Source: Burkholderia lata (lineage in GTDB: Bacteria > Pseudomonadota > Gammaproteobacteria > Burkholderiales > Burkholderiaceae). From it: DNA of 64,000 nt. Below are positions 42,183 to 51,557 of this stretch, one piece after another (the stretch's first letter is position 1; every line of letters starts with the position of its first letter). The notes below the pieces were generated by a model. That model searched no databases. It was not told the origin of the DNA and was given only the letters and a program-made list of their open reading frames with translations. Made by a program: the position numbers and the translations under genes. The stretch covers positions 121,595 through 185,594 of the forward strand of contig NZ_CABVQK010000020.1 of NCBI RefSeq assembly GCF_902499335.1. Reading direction: 5' to 3'.

Positions 42183-42521
42183 TTATTTCTCGACCGGATT
42201 TACTTCCGCGCGCTCCTCGGTCAGAGACGGAAGCGGCGCGGTGATGGGGTGAATGCGCTGGCCATTGTCAACGACACTGTCCATTGAGACGAAGGTAATG
42301 GTGCTGCCTGGAACGACGTAGAACGGTGCCTCGCTACCGCCTTGTTTCAGGAACATCACGTAGCCGCGCTCATCGGTGCGCGACCAGGTGGCGGAGTCCC
42401 CCGTCGCGCCGGGGAGAACGGCGAAGGTGCCTGGATTTCCGCCGTTGCTGCTCCAGATGTTGATTGCCACGGACAGCGTATTGGGCGATTTGTTTACGAT
42501 AATAATCTTGCCAGCAGCCAT
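42183..42521 (-). CDS. Orphan small beta-rich protein
   Basis: A 112-residue protein MAAGKIIIVNKSPNTLSVAI with alternating strands and a Gly/Asn/Ser-rich middle (WSSNGGNPGTFAVLPGATGD, then WSRTDERGYVMFL). No signal peptide is seen. The pattern (N-terminal strand, W-S-R-T-D) resembles small secreted or toxin-fold beta-sandwich proteins of soil bacteria, but I do not recognise the family. GGTGAA precedes ATG 42521. The upstream region is AT-rich, which together with the neighbouring relics suggests horizontal acquisition. Confidence 0.7.
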   Translation of the reverse strand: MAAGKIIIVNKSPNTLSVAINIWSSNGGNPGTFAVLPGATGDSATWSRTDERGYVMFLKQGGSEAPFYVVPGSTITFVSMDSVVDNGQRIHPITAPLPSLTEERAEVNPVEK

Positions 42522-43116
42522 GATTTCACCTTTTTCTGTTTGGATTGATTGAATTGCAATTAAAAGATGCGAGTAGCATTTTGCAATAATTGGATTGTCC
42601 GCTGATTTTATGCGCATCGATTGGGCAGTTGAATTCTATATTGAATAAATTAAGTATGATTTACTTTTTGTCTATCAATTATTTATTGTGGTTGATTTGC
42701 ATTGAGGTTATGGCATTCGATGTGCTGTAATGATTTACATTTTTGGTGTAATAATTTTGATTGAATAATCGGTAGCGTCGATTGTGAAGAGACATGCTTT
42801 GTCGATTAAACAGGGAGTCGGATTTTCGTGATCCGCAGGACGGGCACGATGTCCGGCCTCGAACTCGACATACCGGCTGGACGAAGTGACCATCTGGAAG
42901 CGGCTGCGTACGTTATGCGCCGCGACCGCCCCTGTGGTGCGCTCGCGCCAGGGCACGCGCGACGCATCCAACCTGATCGTGCCGAGCGGCTCGACTACTC
43001 GCGTTCGCTTTTCGCCGCTTTCTTCAGCTTTAAGCCCGCGCTTCCGGCGCCGTTAACACGGGGCGGTGGCCGGCGCCCGTGCCGGACCGCATCGTTTCCC
43101 GTCGATTCAAGGTCCC
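42522..43116. other. AT-rich then mixed intergenic region
   Basis: About 595 bases. The first 300 are clearly AT-rich and would hold the promoter of the orphan gene. Around 42868-43040 a plus-strand frame reads TYRLDEVTIWKRLRTLCAAT and continues to SSALSPRFRRR without a start, which looks like the tail of a lost gene. No intact gene is seen. Confidence 0.5.
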
Positions 43117-44652
43117 ATGAAGCTGAGCTACAAGATTCCCCTCGCATTCGCCGTCGCGCTGCTGCTGATGTTCTGTGGCGCGCTGTACGGTATCCACATA
43201 CTCAATCGGTCGATCGATACGTTCGCCGAAGACGTGCAGACGAACGTCGGCGACGAACGGCTCGTGTCGGCCACGCTCGTGCAGTTCAAGCTGCAGGTGC
43301 AGGAATGGAAGGACACGCTGTTGCGTGGCAAGCAACCCGCGAAGCTCGACCAGTACTGGCAGGCGTTCCAGACGCGCGAGCGGACGGTCGATACGCTCGC
43401 CGCGCAGCTCGTGCATCAGTTGCCGCCCGGCGAGAGCCGCTCGCTCGTCGAGCAGTTCATGCGCGCGCACACGGCGATGGGCGAGGGTTACCGGCGCGGG
43501 TTCGACGCGTTCAAGGCTGCCGGCTTCGAGCCGTCGGCCGGCGATGCCGCCGTGGCGGGCGTCGATCGCGAACCCGCGGCGCTGCTGGAGCGGGCCGCGA
43601 AGTCGATCGCCGACGAGAGTGCCGCCGTGTCGGCGCAGGCGAGCCGCGACGCGCAGCATGCAACCACCGCGAGCCTCGTGCTGATGCTGGTCGTGCTCGG
43701 CGTCGCGATGGTCGGCGCGTTCCTGTTCAGCCGCGCGATCCTGCGTCCGCTCGACCGCGCGGTGGCATGCGCGCAGGCCGTCGCCGAAGGGGACCTGACG
43801 CGCGACGTCGATGCGGCCGGCCGCGACGAGATCGCCGATCTGCTGCGCGCGTTGCAGACCATGCAGACGAGCCTGTCGGGCGTGGTGCTAGAAGTGCGCA
43901 CGCACGCCGAAGCCGTCGCGACGGCGAGCGCACAGATCGCGTCGGGCAATCACGACCTGTCGGCGCGTACCGAGGCGCAGGCCGCGTCGCTCGAGGAGAC
44001 GGCCGCCAGCATGACCGAACTCACGGGCATCGTCCGCCAGTCGGCCGAGCACGCACAGCACGCGGCGCAACTGGCGCACGACGCGTCGAACATCGCGGCG
44101 GCAGGCGGCGGCGTGATGACGGATGCCGTCGGCACGATGAACGGCATCGCCGACAGCTCGGCGAAGGTCGGCGAGATCATCGCGGTGATCGATGGCATCG
44201 CGTTCCAGACCAACATCCTCGCGCTGAACGCGGCGGTCGAGGCGGCGCGCGCGGGCGAGCAGGGGCGCGGCTTCGCCGTCGTCGCAGCGGAAGTGCGTAC
44301 GCTCGCGCAGCGCAGCGCCGCCGCCGCGAAGGAGATCAAGGGGCTCATCGAGCAGTCGACGAAGCGGGTCGACGAGGGCGCCGTGCTGATCGGCCGAGCG
44401 GGCGAATCGATTCACGAGATCGTCGGCGCGGTGCAGCGCGTCACGACGATCGTCGGCGAGATCTCGTCCGCGTCGCAGGAGCAGAGCGGCGGCATCCAGC
44501 AGGTGAACATCGCGGTGACGCAGATGGACGAAGCGACGCAGCGCAACGCGGCGCTCGTCGAGCAGGCCTCGGCCGCGACGCAGGCGCTGGCCGAGCAGGC
44601 GAGCGCGCTGCGGCATGCGGTGGCCGTGTTCAGGCTGCCGGAAATGGCGTGA
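43117..44652 (+). CDS. Methyl-accepting chemotaxis protein
   Basis: A 511-residue chemoreceptor. TM1 is about residues 7-27 (IPLAFAVALLLMFCGALYGI), a roughly 160-residue periplasmic four-helix sensor follows, and TM2 is about 187-209 (LVLMLVVLGVAMVGAFLFS). HAMP begins at RAILRPLDRAVACAQ. The signalling tip is IDGIAFQTNILALNAAVEAA then RGFAVVAAEVRTLAQRS, which contacts CheA/CheW. There is no C-terminal CheR-tethering pentapeptide (ends FRLPEMA). It is a single gene; the ligand is unknown. Confidence 0.95.
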   Translation: MKLSYKIPLAFAVALLLMFCGALYGIHILNRSIDTFAEDVQTNVGDERLVSATLVQFKLQVQEWKDTLLRGKQPAKLDQYWQAFQTRERTVDTLAAQLVHQLPPGESRSLVEQFMRAHTAMGEGYRRGFDAFKAAGFEPSAGDAAVAGVDREPAALLERAAKSIADESAAVSAQASRDAQHATTASLVLMLVVLGVAMVGAFLFSRAILRPLDRAVACAQAVAEGDLTRDVDAAGRDEIADLLRALQTMQTSLSGVVLEVRTHAEAVATASAQIASGNHDLSARTEAQAASLEETAASMTELTGIVRQSAEHAQHAAQLAHDASNIAAAGGGVMTDAVGTMNGIADSSAKVGEIIAVIDGIAFQTNILALNAAVEAARAGEQGRGFAVVAAEVRTLAQRSAAAAKEIKGLIEQSTKRVDEGAVLIGRAGESIHEIVGAVQRVTTIVGEISSASQEQSGGIQQVNIAVTQMDEATQRNAALVEQASAATQALAEQASALRHAVAVFRLPEMA

Positions 44653-44730
44653 CGGCTGTGCCGTCGCGCCGGACTTCAACGTAACCGGGGGCGGCGGCGG
44701 CGCCGGCGAGCACCGGCCCGTCCCCCGAGA

Positions 44731-45891
44731 TCAAGCCGCGGCCGGATATTGCGCGAGCACCCGGGCGCGGATAGACGGCTTGATATTCGATTGCGCCATG
44801 TTGCCGCCGTAGTGCGCGACGACGCGCGGATTCATCACGCGATACCAGAGCGGCGGCACGTACGCGAACAGGATCATCGTCGCGTAGCCGGCCGGCAGTT
44901 GCGGCGCATCGTCGAAGTGGCGCAGCGCCTGGTACGAGCGCGTCGGATTCGCGTGATGGTCGGCGTGCCGCTGCAACTGGTACAGGAACAGGTTGGTGAC
45001 GACGTGATTGCTGTTCCACGAGTGCTGCGGCGTGCAGCGTTCGTAGCGGCCGCTCGGCAGCTTGCGGCGGCCGAGCCCGTAGTGCTCGACGTAGTTCACG
45101 ACTTCGAGCAGCGACGCGCCGTAGACGGCCTGGATCACGAGGAACGGGATCACGACCTTGCCGGCCATCGCGATCGCGATGCCCCACACGACGACGGTCA
45201 TCGCCCACGCGTGCAGCACCTCGTTGCGCCAGGTCCACGGCGAATGCCCGAGCCGTTCGAGGCGCGCCTTCTCGAGCCGCCACGCCGAGCGGATGCTGCC
45301 GGTCACGGTGCGCGGCAGGAACGCCCAGAACGATTCGCCGTAGCGCGCGCTCGCCGGATCCTCGGCCGTCGCGACACGCACGTGGTGGCCGCGGTTGTGC
45401 TCGACGTAGAAGTGCCCGTATGCGACCGGCGCGAGCGTGATCTTCGCGAGCCAGCGCTCGAAGCGGTCGGTTTTATGCCCGAGTTCGTGCGCGGTATTGA
45501 TCGAGATGCCCGTCGCGGCGCCGAGCGACAGCGCGAAGCCGACGTAGTCGTACCATGCGAGCGCATGCGTGCCGACGATCCATACGCACACGAAGAACGC
45601 GACGTATTCGACGAAGGTCGCGAGATAGACGATCAACCGGTAGTAGCGCTCCCGTTCGAGGTGCGGCACGACGTCCTCGGGCGGGTTGTCGCGATCGTCG
45701 CCAATCAGCGTGTCGAGGATCGGGATCACGCCGAACGCGAACAGCGGGCCGAACCACCAGAACACGTGCAGGCCCGTCGACAGCGCGAGCTGGGCGGCGA
45801 GGATCGGCAGCGTGATCGTCAGCGCGCCGAGCAGCCACAGGTAACGCTTGCCATCCGACCAGCCCGAAGCCGATCCGTCGGTCATTGCCAT
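44731..45891 (-). CDS. alkB: Alkane 1-monooxygenase AlkB
   Basis: A 386-residue integral-membrane di-iron hydroxylase that converts n-alkanes to 1-alkanols using rubredoxin electrons. Six membrane helices surround the histidine boxes HELGHK, EHNRGHHVRVATAEDP, and LQRHADHHANPTRSYQALRH, plus the AlkB-specific NYVEHYGL. ATG 45891 follows GGAGGGAGACA; a second ATG two codons later is possible. No rubredoxin or reductase gene is adjacent, so partners are elsewhere. Confidence 0.95.
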   Translation of the reverse strand: MAMTDGSASGWSDGKRYLWLLGALTITLPILAAQLALSTGLHVFWWFGPLFAFGVIPILDTLIGDDRDNPPEDVVPHLERERYYRLIVYLATFVEYVAFFVCVWIVGTHALAWYDYVGFALSLGAATGISINTAHELGHKTDRFERWLAKITLAPVAYGHFYVEHNRGHHVRVATAEDPASARYGESFWAFLPRTVTGSIRSAWRLEKARLERLGHSPWTWRNEVLHAWAMTVVVWGIAIAMAGKVVIPFLVIQAVYGASLLEVVNYVEHYGLGRRKLPSGRYERCTPQHSWNSNHVVTNLFLYQLQRHADHHANPTRSYQALRHFDDAPQLPAGYATMILFAYVPPLWYRVMNPRVVAHYGGNMAQSNIKPSIRARVLAQYPAAA

Positions 45892-46560
45892 TGTCTCCCT
45901 CCTGCCGGCCGGCCCGAGGGCGGCCGCCTGTACGGTTGTTCGAATTCTCGTTGGCCCGCGACGCACGCGCGGTTGCGCCGGATCGTCACCCGGTTCTGCC
46001 TGTTATACGACCCATGCGCCCGCTTGCCAAACTCCGGCACTAGGCGCGCGGCTCCAAACGGAGGGGCGCGTGCGGCGCAGGCAGGGAAGGGCCCGTGCAA
46101 GCTGATTGAAACATGCACGGAACGCGGGATCGGCCTGCCCGCGTGCCGGGTTTGTCAGACGGAAGGCACGACGTGATGCGTGCGGACATCGGTGCCGCAG
46201 GCTCGCAACAAATGTTGCGTCGCAATATGCGAAGGGCGGCGGGTACCAGTGACGCACACTTTCGGGGTTACCAATATTACGGATCATTACGGCTTCCGCG
46301 ATGAAATGTGCAGGCTCGGACGGGCGTCTGCCTGATGTCGCAAGGCGACTGGCGTCATGCGTCGAACGAAGCCGCCGCGGCCGTCGTTCGACAGCACGCA
46401 TCGACGCGGCGATGCTGCACCTGCACACTGGCTGGCCGCATGGCCGCCGGCGGTGGCTGCCGCCTTTCGATTCGCGCCGCCATTTGAAAATAACGATTTG
46501 ACTCATGCCCCGCTTTCGGTTGAAGCTAATAGCTTGCTGTCTGAAGGGGGCTGTGCCTGC
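45892..46560. other. Intergenic region between alkB and the GNAT gene
   Basis: About 670 bases, divergent promoters expected at both ends. The frames that cross it have poor composition and no ribosome sites. No gene, repeat or RNA is recognised. Confidence 0.5.
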
Positions 46561-47073
46561 ATGAGTTCGACCTTGACCGTTCGTCGTATCGTTGCCGACC
46601 AGGGCGGCGTGTATCGCGAACTCCGCGCCGCATCGCTGCGCGAGCCCTACGCACCCGGCGAAGCGCCGGAGGCCGAATTGCTGAACGTCGAAACGGACGC
46701 AGCGTCGGCGATTGCCGCGCAGCGCGCCGTGTCCGACGAGTCGACGACTTTCCTGCTGTATACCGAAGGCCATCCGGCCGGCATGATCGGCGCGTATTTC
46801 GACAATACGCCCGATCGGCGCGCGTTCGTCAGCGAGCTGTGGGTTGCGCACGCGGTGCGTCATCTGCGCGGCGGCGTGCTGCTGCTGGAGACGGCCACCG
46901 CCTGGCTCGCCGAGCGCGGCGCCCAGGACGTCTACGCATGGATTGCCGATGCGAACCGCAACGCGATCCGCTTCTACGAGCGTGCGGGTTTCGGCAATAC
47001 CGGCGAACACGCGCCGATCGCGCGGATGCCCGGCGCGATGAAATCGCTGTACGTGTCGCAGATGAAGCACTGA
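46561..47073 (+). CDS. GNAT family N-acetyltransferase
   Basis: A 170-residue acetyl-CoA-dependent acetyltransferase. The GNAT core shows TTFLLYTEGHPAGMIGAYFD (strands 2-4), VSELWVAHAVRHLRGGVLLL (motif A, acetyl-CoA pyrophosphate loop, with RHLRGG replacing R/Q-x-x-G-x-G/A) and DANRNAIRFYERAGFGNTGE (motif B). ATG 46561 is the first good start; an upstream frame continues to 46357 with poor composition. The substrate is unknown. Confidence 0.88.
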   Translation: MSSTLTVRRIVADQGGVYRELRAASLREPYAPGEAPEAELLNVETDAASAIAAQRAVSDESTTFLLYTEGHPAGMIGAYFDNTPDRRAFVSELWVAHAVRHLRGGVLLLETATAWLAERGAQDVYAWIADANRNAIRFYERAGFGNTGEHAPIARMPGAMKSLYVSQMKH

Positions 47074-47242
47074 CGTGATGTCAGAACGCGGGCCGCACGG
47101 CGCGATGAAGATCCGGTCGCCCGCTTGCCTGCCCGCCCGCCGGTTGCGCACCCTCCCGGGCCGCCGCCACCCGGTTCCCCAAAAATAATGGCCGCACGCG
47201 TGGACGCCTGTAAAATACGCAAAAAATTTTTGCAGAGTGTCC

Positions 47243-48016
47243 ATGTCGCTTAAAAAATCGCCATTCTTCGAGCTGCGCAGCGGATCGGTCGATACGTTGC
47301 TGTTCACCGTGAAGACGACCGATCTCGATGCGTTGCGTACCGAACTGGTCAAGCGCTTCGAAGCGACCCCCGAGTTTTTCGCCGACGATGTCGTCGCGAT
47401 CGACGTCCGCCGCCTGGCTGACGGCGAACGCGTCGCGCTGGCGGACATCCGCCAGATGCTGAACGACGTGCGGATGCGCCCGGTGGGCGTCGTCGCGCTG
47501 GCAACGCAGGGCTGGGCGGGGGAAGCCGGCCTGCCGTTGCTCGAGGCGCGCGATCGCCGCGCGCCGGCCGCGAAGCACGCCGACGAAGCGGAAACGGCGC
47601 CGGCGCCCGTCGCCGAAGCCGCCGCCGCTCCGGCAGCCGAACCGGCGCAGGAACCCGCGCCGACGTTGTTGCAGGCGGGGGGGCAGACGCTCGTGATCGA
47701 CCGGCCGTTGCGTTCGGGGCAGCAGATTTACGCGAAAGGAGACCTCGTGGTGCTCGCGCCGGTCAGTCACGGCGCGGAGATCATCGCGGAAGGCAATATC
47801 CACATCTACGCGCCGTTGCGCGGCCGCGCACTCGCGGGCGTGCACGGCAATCACGACGCGCGCATTTTCTGCACGTGTCTCGAGCCGGAACTGATTTCGA
47901 TCGCGGGTATCTATCGAACAACCGAGAACCCGTTGCCCGCCGAAGTACTGGGCAAATCGGTGCAGATCCGGCTCGAAGAGGAAAAACTGATGATCGAACC
48001 GCTGCGCCTGACGTAA
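47243..48016 (+). CDS. minC: Septum-site inhibitor MinC
   Basis: An FtsZ antagonist that blocks polar division. The N-terminal domain (about 1-105) begins KKSPFFELRSGSVDTLLFTV. An Ala/Pro/Glu linker (about 112-145) precedes the C-terminal beta-helix with RSGQQIYAKGDLVVLAPVSH and GNIHIYAPLRGRALAGVHGN, the MinD-binding signature. ATG 47243 is chosen over GTG two codons before. It heads the minCDE operon. Confidence 0.96.
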   Translation: MSLKKSPFFELRSGSVDTLLFTVKTTDLDALRTELVKRFEATPEFFADDVVAIDVRRLADGERVALADIRQMLNDVRMRPVGVVALATQGWAGEAGLPLLEARDRRAPAAKHADEAETAPAPVAEAAAAPAAEPAQEPAPTLLQAGGQTLVIDRPLRSGQQIYAKGDLVVLAPVSHGAEIIAEGNIHIYAPLRGRALAGVHGNHDARIFCTCLEPELISIAGIYRTTENPLPAEVLGKSVQIRLEEEKLMIEPLRLT

Positions 48017-48075
48017 TACACGCGGTGCGCTCCGGATCGATCGGCTCTCATTGACGAACACAGGGTATTGGGTAA

Positions 48076-48891
48076 ATGGCAAAAATCATCGTGGTGACCT
48101 CGGGCAAGGGCGGCGTGGGCAAGACGACGACGAGCGCGAGCTTTGCGTCCGGTCTCGCGCTGCGCGGCCACAAGACGGCCGTGATCGACTTCGACGTCGG
48201 CCTGCGCAACCTCGATCTCATCATGGGCTGCGAACGCCGCGTGGTGTACGACCTCGTGAACGTGATCCAGGGCGAAGCGAACCTGAACCAGGCGCTGATC
48301 AAGGACAAGAAGTGCGAGAACCTGTTCATCCTGCCGGCGTCGCAGACGCGCGACAAGGATGCGCTGACGCGCGAAGGCGTCGAGAAGGTGCTGAACGACC
48401 TCGTCGCGATGGACTTCGCCTACATCGTCTGCGATTCGCCGGCCGGTATCGAGGCAGGCGCGCTGCACGCAATGTACTTCGCGGATGAAGCGCTGATCGT
48501 CACGAACCCGGAAGTGTCGTCGGTGCGCGATTCCGACCGCATTCTCGGCATCCTGTCGTCGAAGACGAAGCGCGCGACCGAAGGCAAGGATCCGATCAAG
48601 GAACACCTGCTGATCACGCGCTACAGCCCGAAGCGCGTCAGCGAAGGCGAGATGCTGTCGCTCGAGGACATCAGCGAGATCCTGCGCATCAAGCTGATCG
48701 GCGTGGTGCCCGAGTCGGAAGCCGTGCTGCATGCATCGAACCAGGGTCTGCCGGCCGTCCATATCGACGGCACGGACGTTGCGGAAGCGTACAAGGACGT
48801 CGTCGCGCGTTTCCTCGGCGAAGACAAGCCGCTGCGCTTCACCGATTACCAGAAGCCGGGCCTGCTGCAGCGCCTCTTCGGCAGCAAGTAA
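48076..48891 (+). CDS. minD: Septum-site ATPase MinD
   Basis: A 271-residue membrane-associated ATPase that recruits MinC. The deviant Walker A is SGKGGVGKTTTSASFA (about residues 8-23), the switch I-like IDFDVGLRNLDLIMG and YIVCDSPAGIE follow. The C-terminal amphipathic helix is YQKPGLLQRLFGSK. It lies between minC and minE with 59 and 12 base gaps. Confidence 0.98.
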   Translation: MAKIIVVTSGKGGVGKTTTSASFASGLALRGHKTAVIDFDVGLRNLDLIMGCERRVVYDLVNVIQGEANLNQALIKDKKCENLFILPASQTRDKDALTREGVEKVLNDLVAMDFAYIVCDSPAGIEAGALHAMYFADEALIVTNPEVSSVRDSDRILGILSSKTKRATEGKDPIKEHLLITRYSPKRVSEGEMLSLEDISEILRIKLIGVVPESEAVLHASNQGLPAVHIDGTDVAEAYKDVVARFLGEDKPLRFTDYQKPGLLQRLFGSK

Positions 48892-48903
48892 CGGAGGCCG
48901 TCC

Positions 48904-49158
48904 ATGTCCATCCTTTCGTTTCTCCTCGGCGAGAAGAAAAAGTCCGCATCGGTCGCGAAGGAGCGCCTGCAGCTCATCATCGCGCACGAGCGCGTCGGCG
49001 GCCGTCCGCCGGCCGATTACCTGCCGGCGCTGCAGAAGGAGCTGGTCGCGGTCATCTCGAAGTACGTCCATATTTCGAACGATGACATCCGCGTGAGCCT
49101 CGAGCGCCAGGACGATCTCGAAGTCCTCGAAGTGAAGATCGAGATCCCGCAAGCCTGA
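48904..49158 (+). CDS. minE: Cell-division topological factor MinE
   Basis: An 84-residue ring protein that stimulates MinD ATPase. The N-terminus MSILSFLLGEKKKSASVAKE is the membrane-targeting sequence, LQLIIAHER is the MinD-contact strand/helix, and LEVLEVKIEIPQ closes the beta-sheet dimer. GGAGGCC precedes the ATG. It ends the min operon. Confidence 0.97.
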   Translation: MSILSFLLGEKKKSASVAKERLQLIIAHERVGGRPPADYLPALQKELVAVISKYVHISNDDIRVSLERQDDLEVLEVKIEIPQA

Positions 49159-49318
49159 CCGTTGCGGGTATCCCTCCGCACGGCGGCACTCGCCGCCGTG
49201 CGCGTCTTACGCCCTGTTGCACTTTCGGGCACGCCGTAACACGGCGTCTGTCGGCCGTAACCGCACCTCCCGCATTGAACGAATACGCTCGCGTAACTTG
49301 TTCAACCAGGAGGTTGTG

Positions 49319-49720
49319 ATGGCTGTCTCTACTGTTCAACGTCGTATCGTTTCGCTCGCCCTGTTTGCCGCGGGCCTGTCAGCCGTCGTCGCGCCGTTTG
49401 CCGCGCATGCGGACGAGATTCTCGTCGGCACGCCCGTGATCGTGCCGCAGGGCCGTGTGGTCGTCGCCGAGCCGGTCGCCGTGCGCACCGAGGAAATCGT
49501 CGTCGTCGCGCCGAATGCGCCGCCGCCGGTGCGCTACGAGGTCGTGCCGGCCTCGCGCGTGGGCTACGTGTGGGATCGCGGACACTGGCACTGGGAGCAT
49601 GGCCGCTACGTGTGGATCGGCGGCCACTGGGAAACCGAGCGCGTCGGCATGCAATGGGTGCCGGGCCATTGGGACCAGCGCGGTCCGAACTGGTTCTGGA
49701 CCCGTGGCCACTGGGCGTAA
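49319..49720 (+). CDS. YXWGXW-repeat-like exported protein
   Basis: A 133-residue exported protein. The signal peptide ends near APFAAHA|DEI. The C-terminal half contains repeats of aromatic-Gly-His-Trp units: DRGHWHWEHGRYVWIGGHWE, VPGHWDQ, TRGHWA, as in small BcpO/YXWGXW-repeat proteins of Burkholderia. CCAGGAGG lies upstream of ATG 49319. A small lipoprotein gene follows 12 bases later. Probably a cell-envelope protein; function unknown. Confidence 0.83.
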   Translation: MAVSTVQRRIVSLALFAAGLSAVVAPFAAHADEILVGTPVIVPQGRVVVAEPVAVRTEEIVVVAPNAPPPVRYEVVPASRVGYVWDRGHWHWEHGRYVWIGGHWETERVGMQWVPGHWDQRGPNWFWTRGHWA

Positions 49721-49732
49721 TGGAGGCGTGCG

Positions 49733-49843
49733 ATGAAAAGAACCGCAATCGCCATCGCGCTCGTCGCGATCACGCTGGCCGGATGCATCGTCGTGCCGGC
49801 GCGGCCCGTGTACTACCGGCCGGCACCCGTCGTGATCTACTGA
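49733..49843 (+). CDS. Small lipoprotein (36 residues)
   Basis: A short gene with GGAG eight bases upstream of ATG 49733. It encodes MKRTAIAIALVAITLAGCIV and a Pro/Tyr-rich tail (PARPVYYRPAPVVIY). LAGC is a lipobox, so the mature form would be a lipid-anchored peptide of about 19 residues. It is co-transcribed with the YXWGXW-like gene and overlaps the convergent CLC gene end by seven bases. Confidence 0.75.
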   Translation: MKRTAIAIALVAITLAGCIVVPARPVYYRPAPVVIY

Positions 49844-51387
49844 GCGTCGCGTGAACCGGGCTGCGCCGGGCCGTTCGTCCCGGCTGCGGCCGGTTCGTCG
49901 TCGTGCGGTGCCGGCGCATGCGCGGCGCCTTCGGCCGGCGCGGAGCCGGGGGGCGCTTCACCGCCTTCGTCGCGCAGCGTGTCGAGCGGGTCGGCGGGCG
50001 CGGCGGCCGCATCCTGCGGCTCGGTGACGCCGGTTACCACCGTGGCGCTCGCTGCGGTGGCAGCAGCCGGTTCCGCGGCCGCGACGGGCGGCGCGAGATA
50101 ACGCTGGGCGAGCGTTTCGTAGAGCGGCGGCGCGAAAAAGCGCGATACGCGGCTCGACACCAACGCGGTGGCCATCAGCGAAATCACGAGCGCATGACCG
50201 TTGATCATCTCCATCACGATCACGAACGACGTGATCGGCGACTGCGTGACGGCCGCCATGTAGCCGACCATCGCGAGCGCGATCAGCATCGGCAGGCTCA
50301 TGTTGCTGAACACGATGTGAAGCAGGTTGCCGAACCCCGCGCCGATCGACAGCGACGGCGCGAAGATCCCGCCCGGGATGCCCGGCAGGTACGACGCGAC
50401 CATCGATATCATCTTCAGGAACGGGTAGAACACCGACAGATGCTGGCTGCCGTCGAGCAGGCCGCGCGCCTCGGCGTAGCCGCTGCCGAAGGTCGTGCCG
50501 CCCGATACGAGGCCGACGACGGCGATCGCGAAGCCGCACAGCGCGGCGAACGTGATCGGCCGCTCGCGGTACAGGCCGAGCAGCCGCGCGGGCAGCCAGC
50601 GCCCCGTGTTGAGCAGCAGCCAGCAGAACAGGCCGCCAGCGATCCCCGTCACGATCGCGGTGACCAGCACGGCGAGCGCCAGCAGTTTCGGGAAATGGGG
50701 GCCGGCATCGATCGTGCCGAAATACGTGTAGTTGCCGTTGAGGCCGAGCGCGACGACGCCGGCGAGGATGATCGCGGTGATCAGCACGCCGCTGGCGCGC
50801 GCGGAGAAGCTGCGCGTCAGCTCCTCGATCGCGAACACGATCCCGGCGAGCGGCGTATTGAACGCAGCCGACAGCCCGGCCGCCGCGCCGGCGAGCACCA
50901 GTTGGCGTTCGATCTGCGCGTTCGAGCGCGGGTAGAAGCGTCGCAGGTTGAACATCAGCGCCGCGCCGACCTGCACGGTCGGCCCTTCGCGGCCGATCGT
51001 GAAGCCGCCCAGGATGCCGAGGAACGAGACCAGTACCTTGCCGAACAGGATGCGCAACGTCAGCAGCCGGGAGCCGAACGCACTCGGGCGCGCATGCAGT
51101 GTCGCGATCACCTGCGGGATGCCGCTGCCCTCGGCGCCGCGGAAGAAGCGGCGCGTGATCCATACCGACACCGCGGCGATGGCCGGCGTCAGCAGCAGCG
51201 GCAGCCACGCGGCGTGGTCGCGCATCGTGCGGAAAGTTTCGTAGCCCCAGTCGATCAATCGCGCGTAAAGTACAGCCGCGAGGCCAACGACGATCGCGCC
51301 GAGCCAGAAAACACCGTACTGGCGCCAGATTCTCAGCGAACGACGGGTGAGGGCGGGAAACAGGGCGGGAAGGGCGGGGCGTGGCAT
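49837..51387 (-). CDS. CLC family chloride channel/transporter
   Basis: A 516-residue integral membrane protein of the voltage-gated chloride channel family. The three ion-pathway motifs are visible: GAEGSGIPQVIATL (GSGIP), GGFTIGREGPTVQVGAAL (GREGP, containing the gating glutamate) and YLPGIPGGIFAPSLSIGAGF (GIFAP). The C-terminal 80 residues are an Ala/Pro/Glu-rich tail without CBS domains. ATG 51387 (MPRPALPALFPALTRRSLRI) is chosen over the upstream reading. It may be a Cl-/H+ exchanger in acid resistance. Confidence 0.93.
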   Translation of the reverse strand: MPRPALPALFPALTRRSLRIWRQYGVFWLGAIVVGLAAVLYARLIDWGYETFRTMRDHAAWLPLLLTPAIAAVSVWITRRFFRGAEGSGIPQVIATLHARPSAFGSRLLTLRILFGKVLVSFLGILGGFTIGREGPTVQVGAALMFNLRRFYPRSNAQIERQLVLAGAAAGLSAAFNTPLAGIVFAIEELTRSFSARASGVLITAIILAGVVALGLNGNYTYFGTIDAGPHFPKLLALAVLVTAIVTGIAGGLFCWLLLNTGRWLPARLLGLYRERPITFAALCGFAIAVVGLVSGGTTFGSGYAEARGLLDGSQHLSVFYPFLKMISMVASYLPGIPGGIFAPSLSIGAGFGNLLHIVFSNMSLPMLIALAMVGYMAAVTQSPITSFVIVMEMINGHALVISLMATALVSSRVSRFFAPPLYETLAQRYLAPPVAAAEPAAATAASATVVTGVTEPQDAAAAPADPLDTLRDEGGEAPPGSAPAEGAAHAPAPHDDEPAAAGTNGPAQPGSRDAQ

Positions 51388-51557
51388 CGACGCGGGCCGG
51401 TAGGCAAAGACCGGATTATAAAAAGAACCGGATGCAGGCGGGGCGCGAGAATGTTCCCGAAAGGAGATGCATTTTGTTGCAAAAGTAATTTTCACGTAAT
51501 GTTCGCGCATGTAACCATCGTTAGCATGCCAAATTGGCCCGCTTATCCCCACACATC

